64,000 bases of DNA from positions 1 to 64,000 of the forward strand of contig NZ_QICN01000014.1 of the NCBI RefSeq assembly GCF_003201205.1, read 5' to 3'. Position numbers and translations under genes: made by a program. Numbering within the stretch: position 1 is the first letter of the stretch; each line of letters begins with the position of its first letter. Below, in pieces: positions 22,587 through 34,266 of this stretch. The stretch comes from Sinimarinibacterium flocculans. GTDB taxonomy: Bacteria; Pseudomonadota; Gammaproteobacteria; Nevskiales; Nevskiaceae. A model generated the notes under the pieces. The model made no database searches and had not been told where the DNA came from. It saw only the letters and a list, made by a program, of their open reading frames with translations.

Positions 22587-25373
22587 TCAGCCGACCAGGT
22601 GACTTTGCGTCGCGCGCCGCTCGGCCTGCAAGCGGTTGAGGTTCAGGAACACGCGCGCGGCGATGCGCGGATATTGCCGGCAGATGCGCTCCTGGTCGGC
22701 ATCGTCGAAGCGCAGCAGCCGCGTCTCGGTCAGCGTGTCGACGTTCGCCAGGCGCTTCTGGCCGAAGTAGCCGACCTCGCCGATCACGGCGCCGCGGCCC
22801 TGGACCATCAGCACGTTCTTGCGCCCCTGCCGCTCGATGAAGATCTCGAGTCGGCCGTCGACGACGACGTAGATGTCGCCCGCCGGATCGCCGCGCGTGC
22901 CGTCGCCGCAGGACTCGCCCTCGGTGATCAGGCGCGTGCCGGCCGGCACCGTCTGCAGGTTGGCCATCAGCGCGAAGATGCGTGCCTCGCGCGGCTTGAG
23001 GCCGGACAGCAGCGGGATGGTGCGCTGCACGTCCTCGCCCAGATCCACGCGCAGGCTGTCCCACAGCGTGACGATGCGCACGCCGCTCATGAATGCCGGC
23101 GTCACGAAAAGATCGACGAGCCAGGCGACGAACAGCGTGCCGGCGGCGAGCCAGCCGAACACGACCTGGTTGTGCAGGTCGCCGGTGATCAGGACGATGA
23201 AGCCCAGGCCGAGAATCGCCTTGGTCAGCGTGACCGGGCGCATCACCGCGCCCAGCGCCGCCACCGCGCCCTTCGATTCCGAGACGCGCTGGCGCGCGGC
23301 GCTGTTGAAGCGCGCGAGATAGTGGATGGTGTCGTCGATCGCCAGGCCCAGCACCAGGCATTCGACCAGACTCGTCGTCGCGTTCAGCGTCACCCCGCCG
23401 AGCCCCAGTGCGCCGAAATAGATCGCCGTCTGCAACAGGGTCGGCAGCGTCGCCAGCAGGCCCACGCGCCAGGACGCGAACTGCAGCGCGAGGCAGGCGT
23501 AGATCAGGGCGAGCGCCAGCGCGATGCTCTGCAGCTGGTCCGCCGTGACGATGCGCACCGATTCGGTGACCAGCACCGCGTCGCCGGTGAGTTGCGCCTG
23601 CAGCGGTTCGGGCAGCGCCGCGAGTTGCACGCGCAGGCGGTCGAGCAGGGCCGCGACCTCTTCGGTGCGGTCGACGCCGACACGGGCGTGAATCAGCGTG
23701 GCCGAGCGTTCGAGATTGAGCACCTGTCGCAGCGCCGCGCTGTCGCCGAAGAACAGGAGCTGCTCGATGCGGTCCCGCTCGTCGGGAATGCGGCCCTCGG
23801 GATCGCCGCCGAGCGTGCGCGCGAGCAGTTGCAGGTGATCCACGGCACCGCTGACGGCGCCGATCTCCGGCTGCGTGCGCAACCAGGCCTGCAGCCGTGC
23901 GAGGGCCTGCATGTGCTCCGGGTGCGTGAGCACGCCGGGGCCGAAACCGTCGATGAGGATGGTCAGCGGGGTGACGCCGCCGAGCGCGGCATTGGCCGCC
24001 TCGTAGTCGATGCGCACGCGCGCGTCCGGCTCGAACACACCGACGAACTGGTCGCCGATGCGGACCTGGCTGGCAGCGATCACCGAGCCGGTGAGCGCCA
24101 GCGCGGCGACGGCGAGAATGGCGCGGCGACGGCGGATGTCGAAGGCGCCGATACGGGCCGCCAGGCGCTCGAACCAGTCGGGCTCGCCGTCGCGCGCGCG
24201 GGCCGCGGGCGCGCCCTGCGGTACGTACGCCAGTACTGCAGGCACGAACAGCAGTGCCAGCGCGGCCGCGGCCAGCACGCCGAGCACCGAGAGCAGCGCG
24301 AACTCGCGGACCGCGGGCAGCGCACTGATGCCCAGCGCGGCGACGCCGATCGCCGTGGCGACCGCGGTCAGGGCCACAGGCGGCGCCATCTGGCCGAGCA
24401 GGCGTCGCGTGCGCTCGCTGCGCGTGTCTGCGGGATGGCTGCGCAGCAGCGCCTCGAACTCCGACAACACGTGCGCGCAGTAGGCCAGGCTCATGGTGAC
24501 GACCAGCGGCGGCACCAGGCTGGTCACGAGGTTGAGCGGGCGGCCGATCGCGACGAAACCGGCCAGGGTGAACAGCAGGGCCAGGCAGATCGTCGCCAGC
24601 GGCACCAGCACGCCGCGGAGGTTGCGAAAGGCGCCGGCCAGAAACAGCATCACCACCGAGACGATGGCCGGCACCACCCACGACAGTTGCGAGAGCACGG
24701 CATCGCCGGTCGCCGCGCGCAGGACCGGGGCGCCGGTGACGTGGACCGACAGTCCGGGGCCGGCGATGGCATCGGCTTCACGGACGATCGCGGCCGGCAG
24801 GCCCTGGGCAGCGCGTTCGGCGTCGCTGCCGGGCGCCAGCTCGACGACGATGGCGGTGGCGCGGGCGTCGGCGGCGACGAGCTGGTCGCGCAACAGCGGA
24901 TTGTCGAGCGCCGCGTCGCGCAGGCGGGCGAGCCGCTGCGGATCGGCGCCGGACTCGGCGCCGATGCTGGCCGCTTCGAGCTGGCCGTCGCCGACGAGCG
25001 GGATCGCCACCCGTGTGAGCGACTGCACGCGCGCCACGCCGGGCAGGGCGAACAGTCGCTGGCTCAGCGCATGAATGCGGTCGAGAACCGGAGGAGCGAA
25101 GACGTCGTCGGCGCGCACGACGACGACGACCTGCTCGCGTGCACCGAACCGGCGCTGGACTTCGGCGCGCGTCCGTTCGGCCTCGATTCCGGGCACCACC
25201 AGCGTGTCGAGCGAGGGATCGACCCGCAGGCGCAGTCCACCGTCCTGCAGATCGAACAGCGCGAGCACGGCGAGCACCGATGCCAGCGCCATCGCCGCCA
25301 ACGCCAGCCACGGGCGTGTTGCGACCTGCTCGATCAGGCGCGATCGCGGCCTGGCGAGCGCCGGCGCTGCCAT
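22587..25373 (-). CDS. MMPL/RND-family transporter with C-terminal cyclic-nucleotide-binding domain
   Basis: A 928-residue inner-membrane exporter. The first half and second half each have one N-terminal helix, a large periplasmic loop and a bundle of five helices (about 235-385 and 625-760), the RND/MMPL plan seen in HpnN-like lipid exporters. Residues about 788-910 add a cNMP-binding fold: LLSGLKPREARIFALMANLQ, VVDGRLEIFIERQGRKNVL and the phosphate cassette GAVIGEVGYFGQKRLANV, which keeps Glu and Arg. A short insert (SCGDGTRGDPAG) interrupts the barrel. Such a fused sensor is unusual for this family and suggests control of export by a cytoplasmic nucleotide. The LolA-like gene 31 bp upstream is the typical partner; cargo is probably a lipid or lipoprotein, not proven. 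Confidence 0.86.
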   Translation of the reverse strand: MAAPALARPRSRLIEQVATRPWLALAAMALASVLAVLALFDLQDGGLRLRVDPSLDTLVVPGIEAERTRAEVQRRFGAREQVVVVVRADDVFAPPVLDRIHALSQRLFALPGVARVQSLTRVAIPLVGDGQLEAASIGAESGADPQRLARLRDAALDNPLLRDQLVAADARATAIVVELAPGSDAERAAQGLPAAIVREADAIAGPGLSVHVTGAPVLRAATGDAVLSQLSWVVPAIVSVVMLFLAGAFRNLRGVLVPLATICLALLFTLAGFVAIGRPLNLVTSLVPPLVVTMSLAYCAHVLSEFEALLRSHPADTRSERTRRLLGQMAPPVALTAVATAIGVAALGISALPAVREFALLSVLGVLAAAALALLFVPAVLAYVPQGAPAARARDGEPDWFERLAARIGAFDIRRRRAILAVAALALTGSVIAASQVRIGDQFVGVFEPDARVRIDYEAANAALGGVTPLTILIDGFGPGVLTHPEHMQALARLQAWLRTQPEIGAVSGAVDHLQLLARTLGGDPEGRIPDERDRIEQLLFFGDSAALRQVLNLERSATLIHARVGVDRTEEVAALLDRLRVQLAALPEPLQAQLTGDAVLVTESVRIVTADQLQSIALALALIYACLALQFASWRVGLLATLPTLLQTAIYFGALGLGGVTLNATTSLVECLVLGLAIDDTIHYLARFNSAARQRVSESKGAVAALGAVMRPVTLTKAILGLGFIVLITGDLHNQVVFGWLAAGTLFVAWLVDLFVTPAFMSGVRIVTLWDSLRVDLGEDVQRTIPLLSGLKPREARIFALMANLQTVPAGTRLITEGESCGDGTRGDPAGDIYVVVDGRLEIFIERQGRKNVLMVQGRGAVIGEVGYFGQKRLANVDTLTETRLLRFDDADQERICRQYPRIAARVFLNLNRLQAERRATQSHLVG

Positions 25374-25404
25374 GCGTCGCAGTCCGGGCGGAACCGGGCG
25401 ACGG

Positions 25405-26184
25405 TCAGTCGAAGGGCTCGAAGAAGCGTTCCGGATCGAACATGCGCTCCGGCAGGCGTTCGAGCAGCGTGAAGTCGCTCAGGCCGACATGCGTGCTGCT
25501 GTTCTGCTCAAGATTGCGCATGGTGTAGTCGAGCACCACCGAGTACTCATCGAGCGTCAGCACGCTGGCCGGGTCGGCTTCGAGCACCTTCAGCGGCGCA
25601 TCGCCCTTGACGAAGAACTCGCTCTTGAGCAGGACGCAGGCCTCGCGATCGACCTGCGAGACGATGCGGCCGTAGCCGGAGGTGCCGACATCGGTGCGCG
25701 TCTCCAGCACATGCGTCGCCCGCCCGCCGACTTCTCCCTCACCGGTGACGGTGGTCTCGCCGGTATAGAGCAGGCCGAGCACCTGCTTGATCTCGCCGTA
25801 GCTGAAGTCGGTACCCCACAAGGGCTCCGCCATGTTCTTGCCGGTGACGTGCAGCGAGCGGTCTGCGGCGGGCAGGTGGAACCACACCTGCTCCTGGGCG
25901 CCCTGCTGCAGCAGCAGGTAGCTCGATCCCTTCATCGCCAGGGGTTCGAGCAGGCGCAGGTTGACGCGCGGCTCGCCTTCCGGCGACGGTTTCCAGTAGA
26001 GCTTGAGCCGCAGTGCGTGCGTCTTGCCCTCGCGGTCGGTGACGGCGACGCTGAGATCGCGCAGGGCGCCGCGGTCGACGAGGTTGCGATCCATGCAGGC
26101 CCTGATCTCGTCGAGCGTTGCCGCCTGCGCACCGACGCACAGCAGCGCCGCCACGGCGCCGGCCCCGAAAGTCCACTTCTTCAT
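25405..26184 (-). CDS. LolA-like outer-membrane lipoprotein-sorting protein
   Basis: A 259-residue periplasmic protein with signal peptide MKKWTFGAGAVAALLCVGAQA. The body has the outer-membrane lipoprotein-sorting (LolA/LolB-like) pattern seen beside MMPL transporters: LKLYWKPSPEGEPRVNLRLL, PLAMKGSSYLLLQQ, VWFHLPAADRSLHVTGKNM and DFSYGEIKQ. It is a beta-sheet cup that could carry a lipid across the periplasm for the transporter. It starts at ATG 26184 (AGGGG upstream) and is the first gene of the operon with the RND-cNMP and DUF202 genes. Confidence 0.85.
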   Translation of the reverse strand: MKKWTFGAGAVAALLCVGAQAATLDEIRACMDRNLVDRGALRDLSVAVTDREGKTHALRLKLYWKPSPEGEPRVNLRLLEPLAMKGSSYLLLQQGAQEQVWFHLPAADRSLHVTGKNMAEPLWGTDFSYGEIKQVLGLLYTGETTVTGEGEVGGRATHVLETRTDVGTSGYGRIVSQVDREACVLLKSEFFVKGDAPLKVLEADPASVLTLDEYSVVLDYTMRNLEQNSSTHVGLSDFTLLERLPERMFDPERFFEPFD

Positions 26185-26343
26185 GCTTACCCCTGGCTGC
26201 GTTGCGCCGGCGCCACGTGACCGCGGCGGCGCCCGGTAAAGAAAAGTCGTTGCCGGAGCCGCGATCCGGCGCCATGCGGCTGCCGACGATGCGGCGGACG
26301 CACGGGTGTGGGGGGCATTGTTGGAGCGCCACGGGGCGGAGTC
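26185..26343. other. intergenic stretch before the LolA-like operon
   Basis: The 159 bp between the LolA-like ATG and the ompA terminator must hold the promoter of the three-gene operon on the minus strand. No clear -35/-10 pair or other motif stands out. Confidence 0.4.
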
Positions 26344-26346
26344 AAC

Positions 26347-26380
26347 AAAAAACCCGCCGGCGGAAGCCCGCCGGCGGGTT
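26347..26380 (-). terminator. rho-independent terminator of the ompA-like gene
   Basis: A perfect 12-bp stem (26351-26362 with 26369-26380) with a 6-nt loop, and six T on the minus strand (A at 26347-26352). It lies about 20 bp after the OmpA stop. Confidence 0.93.
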
Positions 26381-26400
26381 CGAAGCTACGCCTGCGGCGA

Positions 26401-27651
26401 TCAGTCCTCGATCACCTTGAGTTCGACGCGGCGGTTCTCGTCGCGGCCTTCCTCGGTGCTGTTGTCGGCGATCGGCGTCGACTCGCCGTAACCCACCGGC
26501 GTCATCCGCCCGGCCTCGATGTCGCGGCCGGTCAGGTAGGTCTTCACCGCGTTGGCGCGGCGCTCCGACAGGCCCTGGTTGTAGGCGTCGGTGCCGATGT
26601 TGTCGGTGTGACCCTCGAGTTCGACCTCGACGTCCGGGTAGGCCTGCAGCGTGCCGGCGACATCATTGAGGATGTCCTTGGCGTCCGGCGTCAGGCGGTC
26701 GGAGTCGAACTCGAACTTCACGCCCTTGAGGATGAACTTCTGCTCGACGGCGCAGCCGTTGGCGTCCACCTGTTCGCCGGCGCGCGGCTTGCGGCAGTCG
26801 CCGACCAGGGCGCAGCCGTTGGCCAGGACACTGGCACCGGCCGGCGTCATCGGGCACTCGTCGATGTCGTCGGGCACGCCGTCGTTGTCGGAGTCCATCG
26901 GGCAGCCGACGTCGTTGACCGTCGTGCCGGGCGGCGTGTCGGGGCACTGGTCGAGCGAATCGGGCACGCCGTCGCCGTCGGTGTCCACGTCGGCGACGAC
27001 CGGCGCCGGTTCGATGACCTCGACCTCCTCTTCCTCGACCGGCTCGGGCGTGACGCCGAGCGGGAACAGCAGACCGATGTTGAAGACCCCGTCGGTGAAC
27101 GCGCCGCTGCCGGGGCTGACCCCCGCCTGCTTGCGGTCGTGCTGGTCGGTGCGATAGCGGGCCTCGGCGCGCAGGGCGATGTGCGGATTGAAGGCGTAGA
27201 GGTAGCCGGCGCCGATGTCGAACACCGTGGTGTCGTAGTTGGCGATGGCGCCCGGATGCTGCTCGGCGGTGCCGTACATCAGCGCCAGCAGGCCGTAGAA
27301 GTTCGGCGTGCCGTTGAACGGGAAGATCATCGCACCGAGGCCGATGCCCTGGAGGTCGGTGGTGGCGTCGCCGACCTCGGCGTCCATCTGCTGGAAGAAG
27401 CCGGTCAGTTCCAGCGTCATGCCGCTGGTGACCTTCTTGCCGACCGAGATCGTGGCGCCGATACCGTCGTCCGATCCGCGATCGGCGTCGCTGTGGCTGT
27501 ACGAGAACATCGGCGAGACGTACCAGGGACGGCCATCGAGCACCGGCGGTGCAGGCTCCTCGTAGTCGTCCTGGGCCAGCACCGGCTGCGCAACCGCGAG
27601 TGCGAACAGGCATCCCAACCAGCCGAAACGGCTTGCGATACGGTCTCTCAT
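26401..27651 (-). CDS. OmpA-family porin with thrombospondin type 3 repeats
   Basis: A 416-residue outer-membrane protein in three parts: a signal peptide (FGWLGCLFALAVAQPVLA), an eight-stranded barrel at about 30-200 (WYVSPMFSYSHSDADRG onward), Ca2+-binding TSP3-type repeats at about 215-285 (DVDTDGDGVPDSLDQCPDTP, MDSDNDGVPDDIDECP), and a C-terminal OmpA peptidoglycan-binding domain at about 300-410 (FDSDRLTPDAKDILNDVA, LEGHTDNIGTDAYNQGLSERRA, GYGESTPIADN). It tethers the outer membrane to peptidoglycan through Asp and Arg in the last motif. ATG 27651 has GGGGAG six bases upstream. It is followed by a strong terminator. Confidence 0.94.
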   Translation of the reverse strand: MRDRIASRFGWLGCLFALAVAQPVLAQDDYEEPAPPVLDGRPWYVSPMFSYSHSDADRGSDDGIGATISVGKKVTSGMTLELTGFFQQMDAEVGDATTDLQGIGLGAMIFPFNGTPNFYGLLALMYGTAEQHPGAIANYDTTVFDIGAGYLYAFNPHIALRAEARYRTDQHDRKQAGVSPGSGAFTDGVFNIGLLFPLGVTPEPVEEEEVEVIEPAPVVADVDTDGDGVPDSLDQCPDTPPGTTVNDVGCPMDSDNDGVPDDIDECPMTPAGASVLANGCALVGDCRKPRAGEQVDANGCAVEQKFILKGVKFEFDSDRLTPDAKDILNDVAGTLQAYPDVEVELEGHTDNIGTDAYNQGLSERRANAVKTYLTGRDIEAGRMTPVGYGESTPIADNSTEEGRDENRRVELKVIED

Positions 27652-27775
27652 AGCTTCTCCCCAGATATGCACCGCCGGGGGCGCGCCCCGGGACCGGCGA
27701 TTAGTAAAGCGTTATGGCGTGGCAAATATACCAGTGCCGTTTGCGCTCGTGCGACCCGTTCCGGCGGTGCGTCGG

Positions 27776-27781
27776 TATAAT
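27776..27781 (+). promoter_or_regulatory. -10 element upstream of prfB
   Basis: A perfect TATAAT, 27 bp before the prfB ATG. No good -35 is seen at 16-18 bp, so activation or a -10-dominated promoter is possible. Confidence 0.45.
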
Positions 27782-27808
27782 TCGCGGCCCTGCGTGAACG
27801 ACTCCTCC

Positions 27809-28904
<1,096 letters not shown>

Positions 28905-28917
28905 GCGCACAACCATC

Positions 28918-28984
28918 CGTCATGCCCGCGAAGGCGGGCATCCAGGGCGGCGACGACCGGATTCCCGCCTGCGCGGGAATGACG
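28918..28984. repeat. REP-like inverted pair of palindromic elements
   Basis: Two 26-nt elements in opposite orientation (28918-28943 and 28959-28984) with three mismatches between them, each a small hairpin around CCCGCGAAGGCGGG or its CCCGCCTGCGCGGG equivalent, separated by 15 bp. This is the CGTCAT-CCCGCG...GCGGG-ATCC type of dispersed extragenic palindrome known from many gamma- and betaproteobacteria. In frame it spells the false peptide MPAKAGIQ, and it would wrongly lengthen the LysS N-terminus. Confidence 0.85.
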
Positions 28985-28996
28985 ACGGAGAATGCA

Positions 28997-30514
<1,518 letters not shown>

Positions 30515-30527
30515 GTACGGCAGCATC

Positions 30528-31733
30528 TTGACGGCCCCGTCCGCGGCAATGGACGCTGCGACCCAGCGCCGCTGGGTCTTGATGCTCGGCACGATCATCG
30601 CGATCGGTCCGATGACCATCGACATGTACCTGCCGGCGCTGCCGACGCTGCAGGCCCACTTCGGCGTCGACACGGCGGCGGTGCAGTTCACGCTGTCGAT
30701 CTACTTCATCGGCCTGGCCTGCGGCCAGCTCATGTATGGCCCGATCGCCGACCGCTTCGGTCGCCGCCGGCCGCTGCTCGTCGGCCTCGCGCTGTACACC
30801 GTGGCCTCGGTGCTCTGCGCCTTCGCGCCGACGATCGAGGTCCTGACCGCGAGCCGCCTGCTGCAGGCGCTCGGCGGTTGCTCCGGCATGGTGATCACGC
30901 GTGCGATGGTGCGCGACCGTTTCGATCCCACCGACACCGCGCGCATCTACGCCTCGCTGGTCCTGGTGATGGGCGTCGCGCCGATTCTGGCGCCGCTGGT
31001 GGGCGGGCAGTTGCTGGGCCTGATCGGCTGGCGCGCGATCTTCGTCGCGCTGGCGATCTTCGGCACCGTCTGCTGGACGATCGCCTACACCGGCCTGAGC
31101 GAGACGCTGGCCATGCGCAGCGAGCCGATCCGCATCGGCCGCGTGCTGCGCGGTTATGCCGCACTGCTCGTGCACCGTCGTTTCATGGGCTATGCGCTGG
31201 CCACCGGTATCGGCAGCGGCGGCATGTTCTCCTACATCTCCGGTGCGCCGTTCGTCTTCATCGAAGTGTTCGGCGTGCCGGTGCAGCATTTCGGCTGGCT
31301 GTTTGGCGCCAATGCCGTGGGCTTCGTCGTCGTGTCGCAGCTCAACGGCTGGTTTCTGGATCGCTGGAGTCCCGACCGCATCCTGCGGGCTGCGCTGCTC
31401 GGCTACGCCGGCTTCGGCGTGATCATGACCACGGCGGCGGCCAGCGGGATCGGCGGGCTCGCCGGCGTGGCTGTGCCGTTGTTCGTCTGCGTGAGCTCGC
31501 TGGGGCTGGTGTTCCCGAACGCGACGGCCATGGCGATGGAACCGTTCGGCACCCAGGCGGGCCTCGCGGCGGCGGCGATGGGCACGCTGCAGTTCGGCGC
31601 GGCCGCGCTCGGCGGCTCCGCGGTCGGGCATCTGCACGACGGCACGCCGTTGCCGATGGCGGCCGTCGTCACGGCCTGCGCGGTCCTCGCGGCCACCCTG
31701 CTGCGCGTGCTGGCACCGCCGCTGCGCGACTGA
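30528..31733 (+). CDS. Bcr/CflA-type multidrug MFS exporter
   Basis: A 401-residue inner-membrane drug:proton antiporter of 12 helices. It has the family signatures: GPMTIDMYLPALPTLQAHFG in helix 1, the MFS motif A GPIADRFGRRRPLLVG (about 65-80), the motif C region LVMGVAPILAPLVGGQLL, and SYISGAPFVFIEVFGV. The start is odd: a well-placed SD (CGGAGG) leads to ATG 30511, which overlaps the lysS stop, but this frame ends after six codons at TGA 30529-30531. The transporter frame begins with TTG 30528, overlapping that stop (TTGA), or with ATG 30549. Translation may be coupled through this mini-frame; a frameshift near 30528 is the alternative. Confidence 0.88.
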   Translation: MTAPSAAMDAATQRRWVLMLGTIIAIGPMTIDMYLPALPTLQAHFGVDTAAVQFTLSIYFIGLACGQLMYGPIADRFGRRRPLLVGLALYTVASVLCAFAPTIEVLTASRLLQALGGCSGMVITRAMVRDRFDPTDTARIYASLVLVMGVAPILAPLVGGQLLGLIGWRAIFVALAIFGTVCWTIAYTGLSETLAMRSEPIRIGRVLRGYAALLVHRRFMGYALATGIGSGGMFSYISGAPFVFIEVFGVPVQHFGWLFGANAVGFVVVSQLNGWFLDRWSPDRILRAALLGYAGFGVIMTTAAASGIGGLAGVAVPLFVCVSSLGLVFPNATAMAMEPFGTQAGLAAAAMGTLQFGAAALGGSAVGHLHDGTPLPMAAVVTACAVLAATLLRVLAPPLRD

Positions 31734-31842
31734 GGCCGCCGGATGCGCCGACCGCAGGCATGCGGGCGGCTCTGCTAGTCTGCGCGGCAATCCTCCCCGC
31801 GACGCCGGCGTCCGACCCCGTGCAGCGACTCGTGCCCGATTC

Positions 31843-32919
31843 ATGCAACTGATCCGCGACTGGCTGAGCCGCCAGCTCGGCAACCCGCAGATCGTCAGCC
31901 TGCTGCTGCTGCTGCTGGCGTTCTGGCTCACGCTGACCTTCCTCAGCCCCGTGTTCCAGCCGGTGTTCGCCGCGCTGGTGATCGCCTACCTGCTGGAAGG
32001 GCCGGTGGCAGTGCTCGAACGCCGGCGCCTGCGGCGCGGGGCGGCATCGGTCCTGGTCTGGCTGCTGTTCTACGCCGGCGTGATCGTCGTGCTGATCATG
32101 CTGCTGCCGCAGCTGGTGCGGCAGGTGACGCAGATCGTGCAGGAGATTCCGCGGATCACCGCCGAGCTGCAGGCGTGGCTGCTGTCCCTGCCGCAGCGTT
32201 ATCCCGCGATGTTCTCGGAAACGCAGATGCACGGCCTGGCCGGCGAACTCAACATCAATCTCGCCGCGCTGCGCAGCGAAGTGCTGTCGCGCACGCACCT
32301 GCTCGGCGTCGGTGTGACCTACATCGTGGTCTACCTGATCCTGGTGCCGCTGATGGTGTTCTTCATGCTCAAGGATCGTCGTCAGCTCGCCGGTTTCGGC
32401 CGCCGCTTCCTGCCGCAGGACATCAGCCTGATCCGGCGGGTCTGGGCCGACGTGGACCGGCAGCTCGCGAACTACGTGCGCGGCAAGGCGCTGGAGATCG
32501 TCATCGTCTGGGCCGTGACCTGGCTGGTGTTCGAGCTGCTGGGTCTGCGCTACGCGATGCTGCTGGGCGCGGTGACCGGCATCTCGGTCCTCGCGCCGTG
32601 GGTCGGCGCGACCGTCGTGACCCTCCCGGTCGCCGCCGTGGCGTACACGCAGTTCGGCCTCGGCAGCGAGTTCGCCTATGTGCTGATCGCCTACGCGGTG
32701 ATCCAGGCGCTGGACGGCAACGTGCTGGTGCCGGTGATCTTCTCGGAGGCCAACAACCTGCACCCGATCGCGATCATCGTCGCGGTGCTGCTGTTCGGCA
32801 GCCTCTACGGATTCTGGGGCGTGTTCTTCGCCATTCCGCTGGCCACGGTCGTCGCCGCGGTCGTGCGTGCCTGGCCCGGCGCGGCCGAGGTCAGCGCCGG
32901 CACGCCGGGTGACGGCTGA
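31843..32919 (+). CDS. AI-2E family transporter (PerM/YhhT type)
   Basis: A 358-residue permease with about eight hydrophobic segments and the family core: helices 1-2 LLLLLLAFWLTLTFLSPVFQPVFAALVIAYLL, a periplasmic coiled region (about 95-150), then YIVVYLILVPLMVFFMLKDRR, GKALEIVIVWAVTWLVFELLGL, and the conserved end FGSLYGFWGVFFAIPLATVVAAVVRAW. Some relatives export the AI-2 signal and others Na+ or unrelated solutes, so the substrate is open. It starts at ATG 31843 about 110 bp after the Bcr gene. It converges with the tolC-like gene with 6 bp between stops. Confidence 0.88.
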   Translation: MQLIRDWLSRQLGNPQIVSLLLLLLAFWLTLTFLSPVFQPVFAALVIAYLLEGPVAVLERRRLRRGAASVLVWLLFYAGVIVVLIMLLPQLVRQVTQIVQEIPRITAELQAWLLSLPQRYPAMFSETQMHGLAGELNINLAALRSEVLSRTHLLGVGVTYIVVYLILVPLMVFFMLKDRRQLAGFGRRFLPQDISLIRRVWADVDRQLANYVRGKALEIVIVWAVTWLVFELLGLRYAMLLGAVTGISVLAPWVGATVVTLPVAAVAYTQFGLGSEFAYVLIAYAVIQALDGNVLVPVIFSEANNLHPIAIIVAVLLFGSLYGFWGVFFAIPLATVVAAVVRAWPGAAEVSAGTPGDG

Positions 32920-32925
32920 GCGGCC

Positions 32926-34266
32926 TCAGCTTTCGATCAGCAGCGCGTCGATCTCCTGCAGGTCGACCGCGGTGAGGCGGCCGGCCGCGGCCTTGAGGCG
33001 CAGCACCGACAGCAGGTAGTCGTAGCGCGACTGCAGGTAGTCGCGCTCGGCGGCGTAGAGCTGCTGCTGGGCGTTGAGTACGTCGACCGCGGTACGCGTG
33101 CCGACTTCCAGGCCGGTCTCGCTGGCGTCGAGCGCGGTGCGGCTCGACACCACGGCCTGCCGGAATGCCTTGACGCGTGCTGCCCCGGTGACCACGCCCT
33201 GATAGGCATCGCGCGTGTTGCGTTCGACCAGGCGCTCCTGGGCGTCGAGTTCCGCGTGGCGTTGCTCGCGCGTGGCGATCGCCTGGCGCACGCCGGAGCG
33301 CGTAGCGCCGCCGGCAAAGATCGGCACGGTGAGTTGCAGGCTGACCGTCTCGGTCTCGGCTTCGCCGGAGAAGCGGCTGCCGTCGCTGGTCGCGTCCTGG
33401 TATTGCGCCTGGGCACCGAGCGTCGGCAGATGGCCGGAGCGGGCGACGCCCACGCCACGCGCGGCGATCTCGGCGTTGTGGCGCGCAGCCAGCACGTCGA
33501 GATTGCTCTGCTTGGCGTTGGCGACCCAGTCGCCGACATTCGCCGGGTCCGGCGACGGCAGCGGGAATTCCTCGCGCAGCGTGGCGATGTCCTGCGTCGG
33601 CCGGCCGGTGATCTCGGTCAGCGCTTCGCGCGCCTGCGCCAGCACCTGTTCGGCCTGGATCACGTTGGCCACGGTGAGGTCGTAGCGGGCCTGCGCCTCC
33701 TGCACGTCGGTGATCGCGGACAGGCCGACTTCGAAGCGCTTCTGCGCCTGCTCGAGCTGGCGCTCCACGGCCTGCTGCTCGGCCTGCGACGACCGCAGCG
33801 TGTCGGTGGCCGACAGCACGGCGAAGTAGGCTTCGGCGGTGCGCAGCACCAGTTGCTGTTCGGCGTTGCGTAGCGTCGTGTTCGCCAGTGCCACCTGTTC
33901 GCCAGCCTGGCGCAGGCGCTGGAAGGCGGCCCAGTCGAAGACGGTCTGATTGAGGGTGACGGTCAGTCCGCGGTTGGTCGAGTCACGATCGATCGGCTGT
34001 TCCGGCGTTCCCTGAAAGGCTTCGGTGCCCTCCTCGCGCGACTCGCTGTAGCCGTAGCTGCCGTTGATCTGCGGCAGCAGCGCCGAGCGGGCCTGCGGTC
34101 TGGCTTCGATCGCCGCGTCGCGAGCGAACTGCGCGGCGCGATAGGTGGCGTCGTTGTCGACCGCGAGGTCGTAGACGCGCATCAGGTCGTTGGCGTGTGC
34201 GGGTTCGAGCAGAACCAGGCCGGGCAGGGCGAGCAGTGCCGTCAGCAGGCGGGTTGGAAGGCGCAT
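32926..34266 (-). CDS. tolC: TolC-family outer-membrane channel
   Basis: A 446-residue outer-membrane/periplasmic tunnel protein, the exit duct for type I secretion and RND or MFS efflux pumps. A signal peptide (RLLTALLALPGLVLLEPAHA) precedes the first repeat: DLMRVYDLAVDNDATYRAAQFARDAAIEARPQA. The second repeat starts near AKQSNLDVLAARHNAEIAARGVGVARSGHLPTLG. The typical helical stretches QAQKRFEVGLSAITDVQEAQARYDL and VEVGTRTAVDVLNAQQQLYAAERDYLQSRYDYL are both present. ATG 34266 has AAGGAG five bases upstream. No pump genes adjoin it, as with stand-alone tolC. Confidence 0.93.
   Translation of the reverse strand: MRLPTRLLTALLALPGLVLLEPAHANDLMRVYDLAVDNDATYRAAQFARDAAIEARPQARSALLPQINGSYGYSESREEGTEAFQGTPEQPIDRDSTNRGLTVTLNQTVFDWAAFQRLRQAGEQVALANTTLRNAEQQLVLRTAEAYFAVLSATDTLRSSQAEQQAVERQLEQAQKRFEVGLSAITDVQEAQARYDLTVANVIQAEQVLAQAREALTEITGRPTQDIATLREEFPLPSPDPANVGDWVANAKQSNLDVLAARHNAEIAARGVGVARSGHLPTLGAQAQYQDATSDGSRFSGEAETETVSLQLTVPIFAGGATRSGVRQAIATREQRHAELDAQERLVERNTRDAYQGVVTGAARVKAFRQAVVSSRTALDASETGLEVGTRTAVDVLNAQQQLYAAERDYLQSRYDYLLSVLRLKAAAGRLTAVDLQEIDALLIES

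Noticed and set aside
22497-25472. A 991-codon plus-strand open frame
   Set aside because: It is the antisense shadow of the RND transporter, with Arg/Gln/His/Asp-rich low-complexity translation.
28922-28996. An extended LysS N-terminus beginning MPAKAGIQ
   Set aside because: This peptide is the translation of a REP-like palindrome. The SD and length favour GTG 28997.
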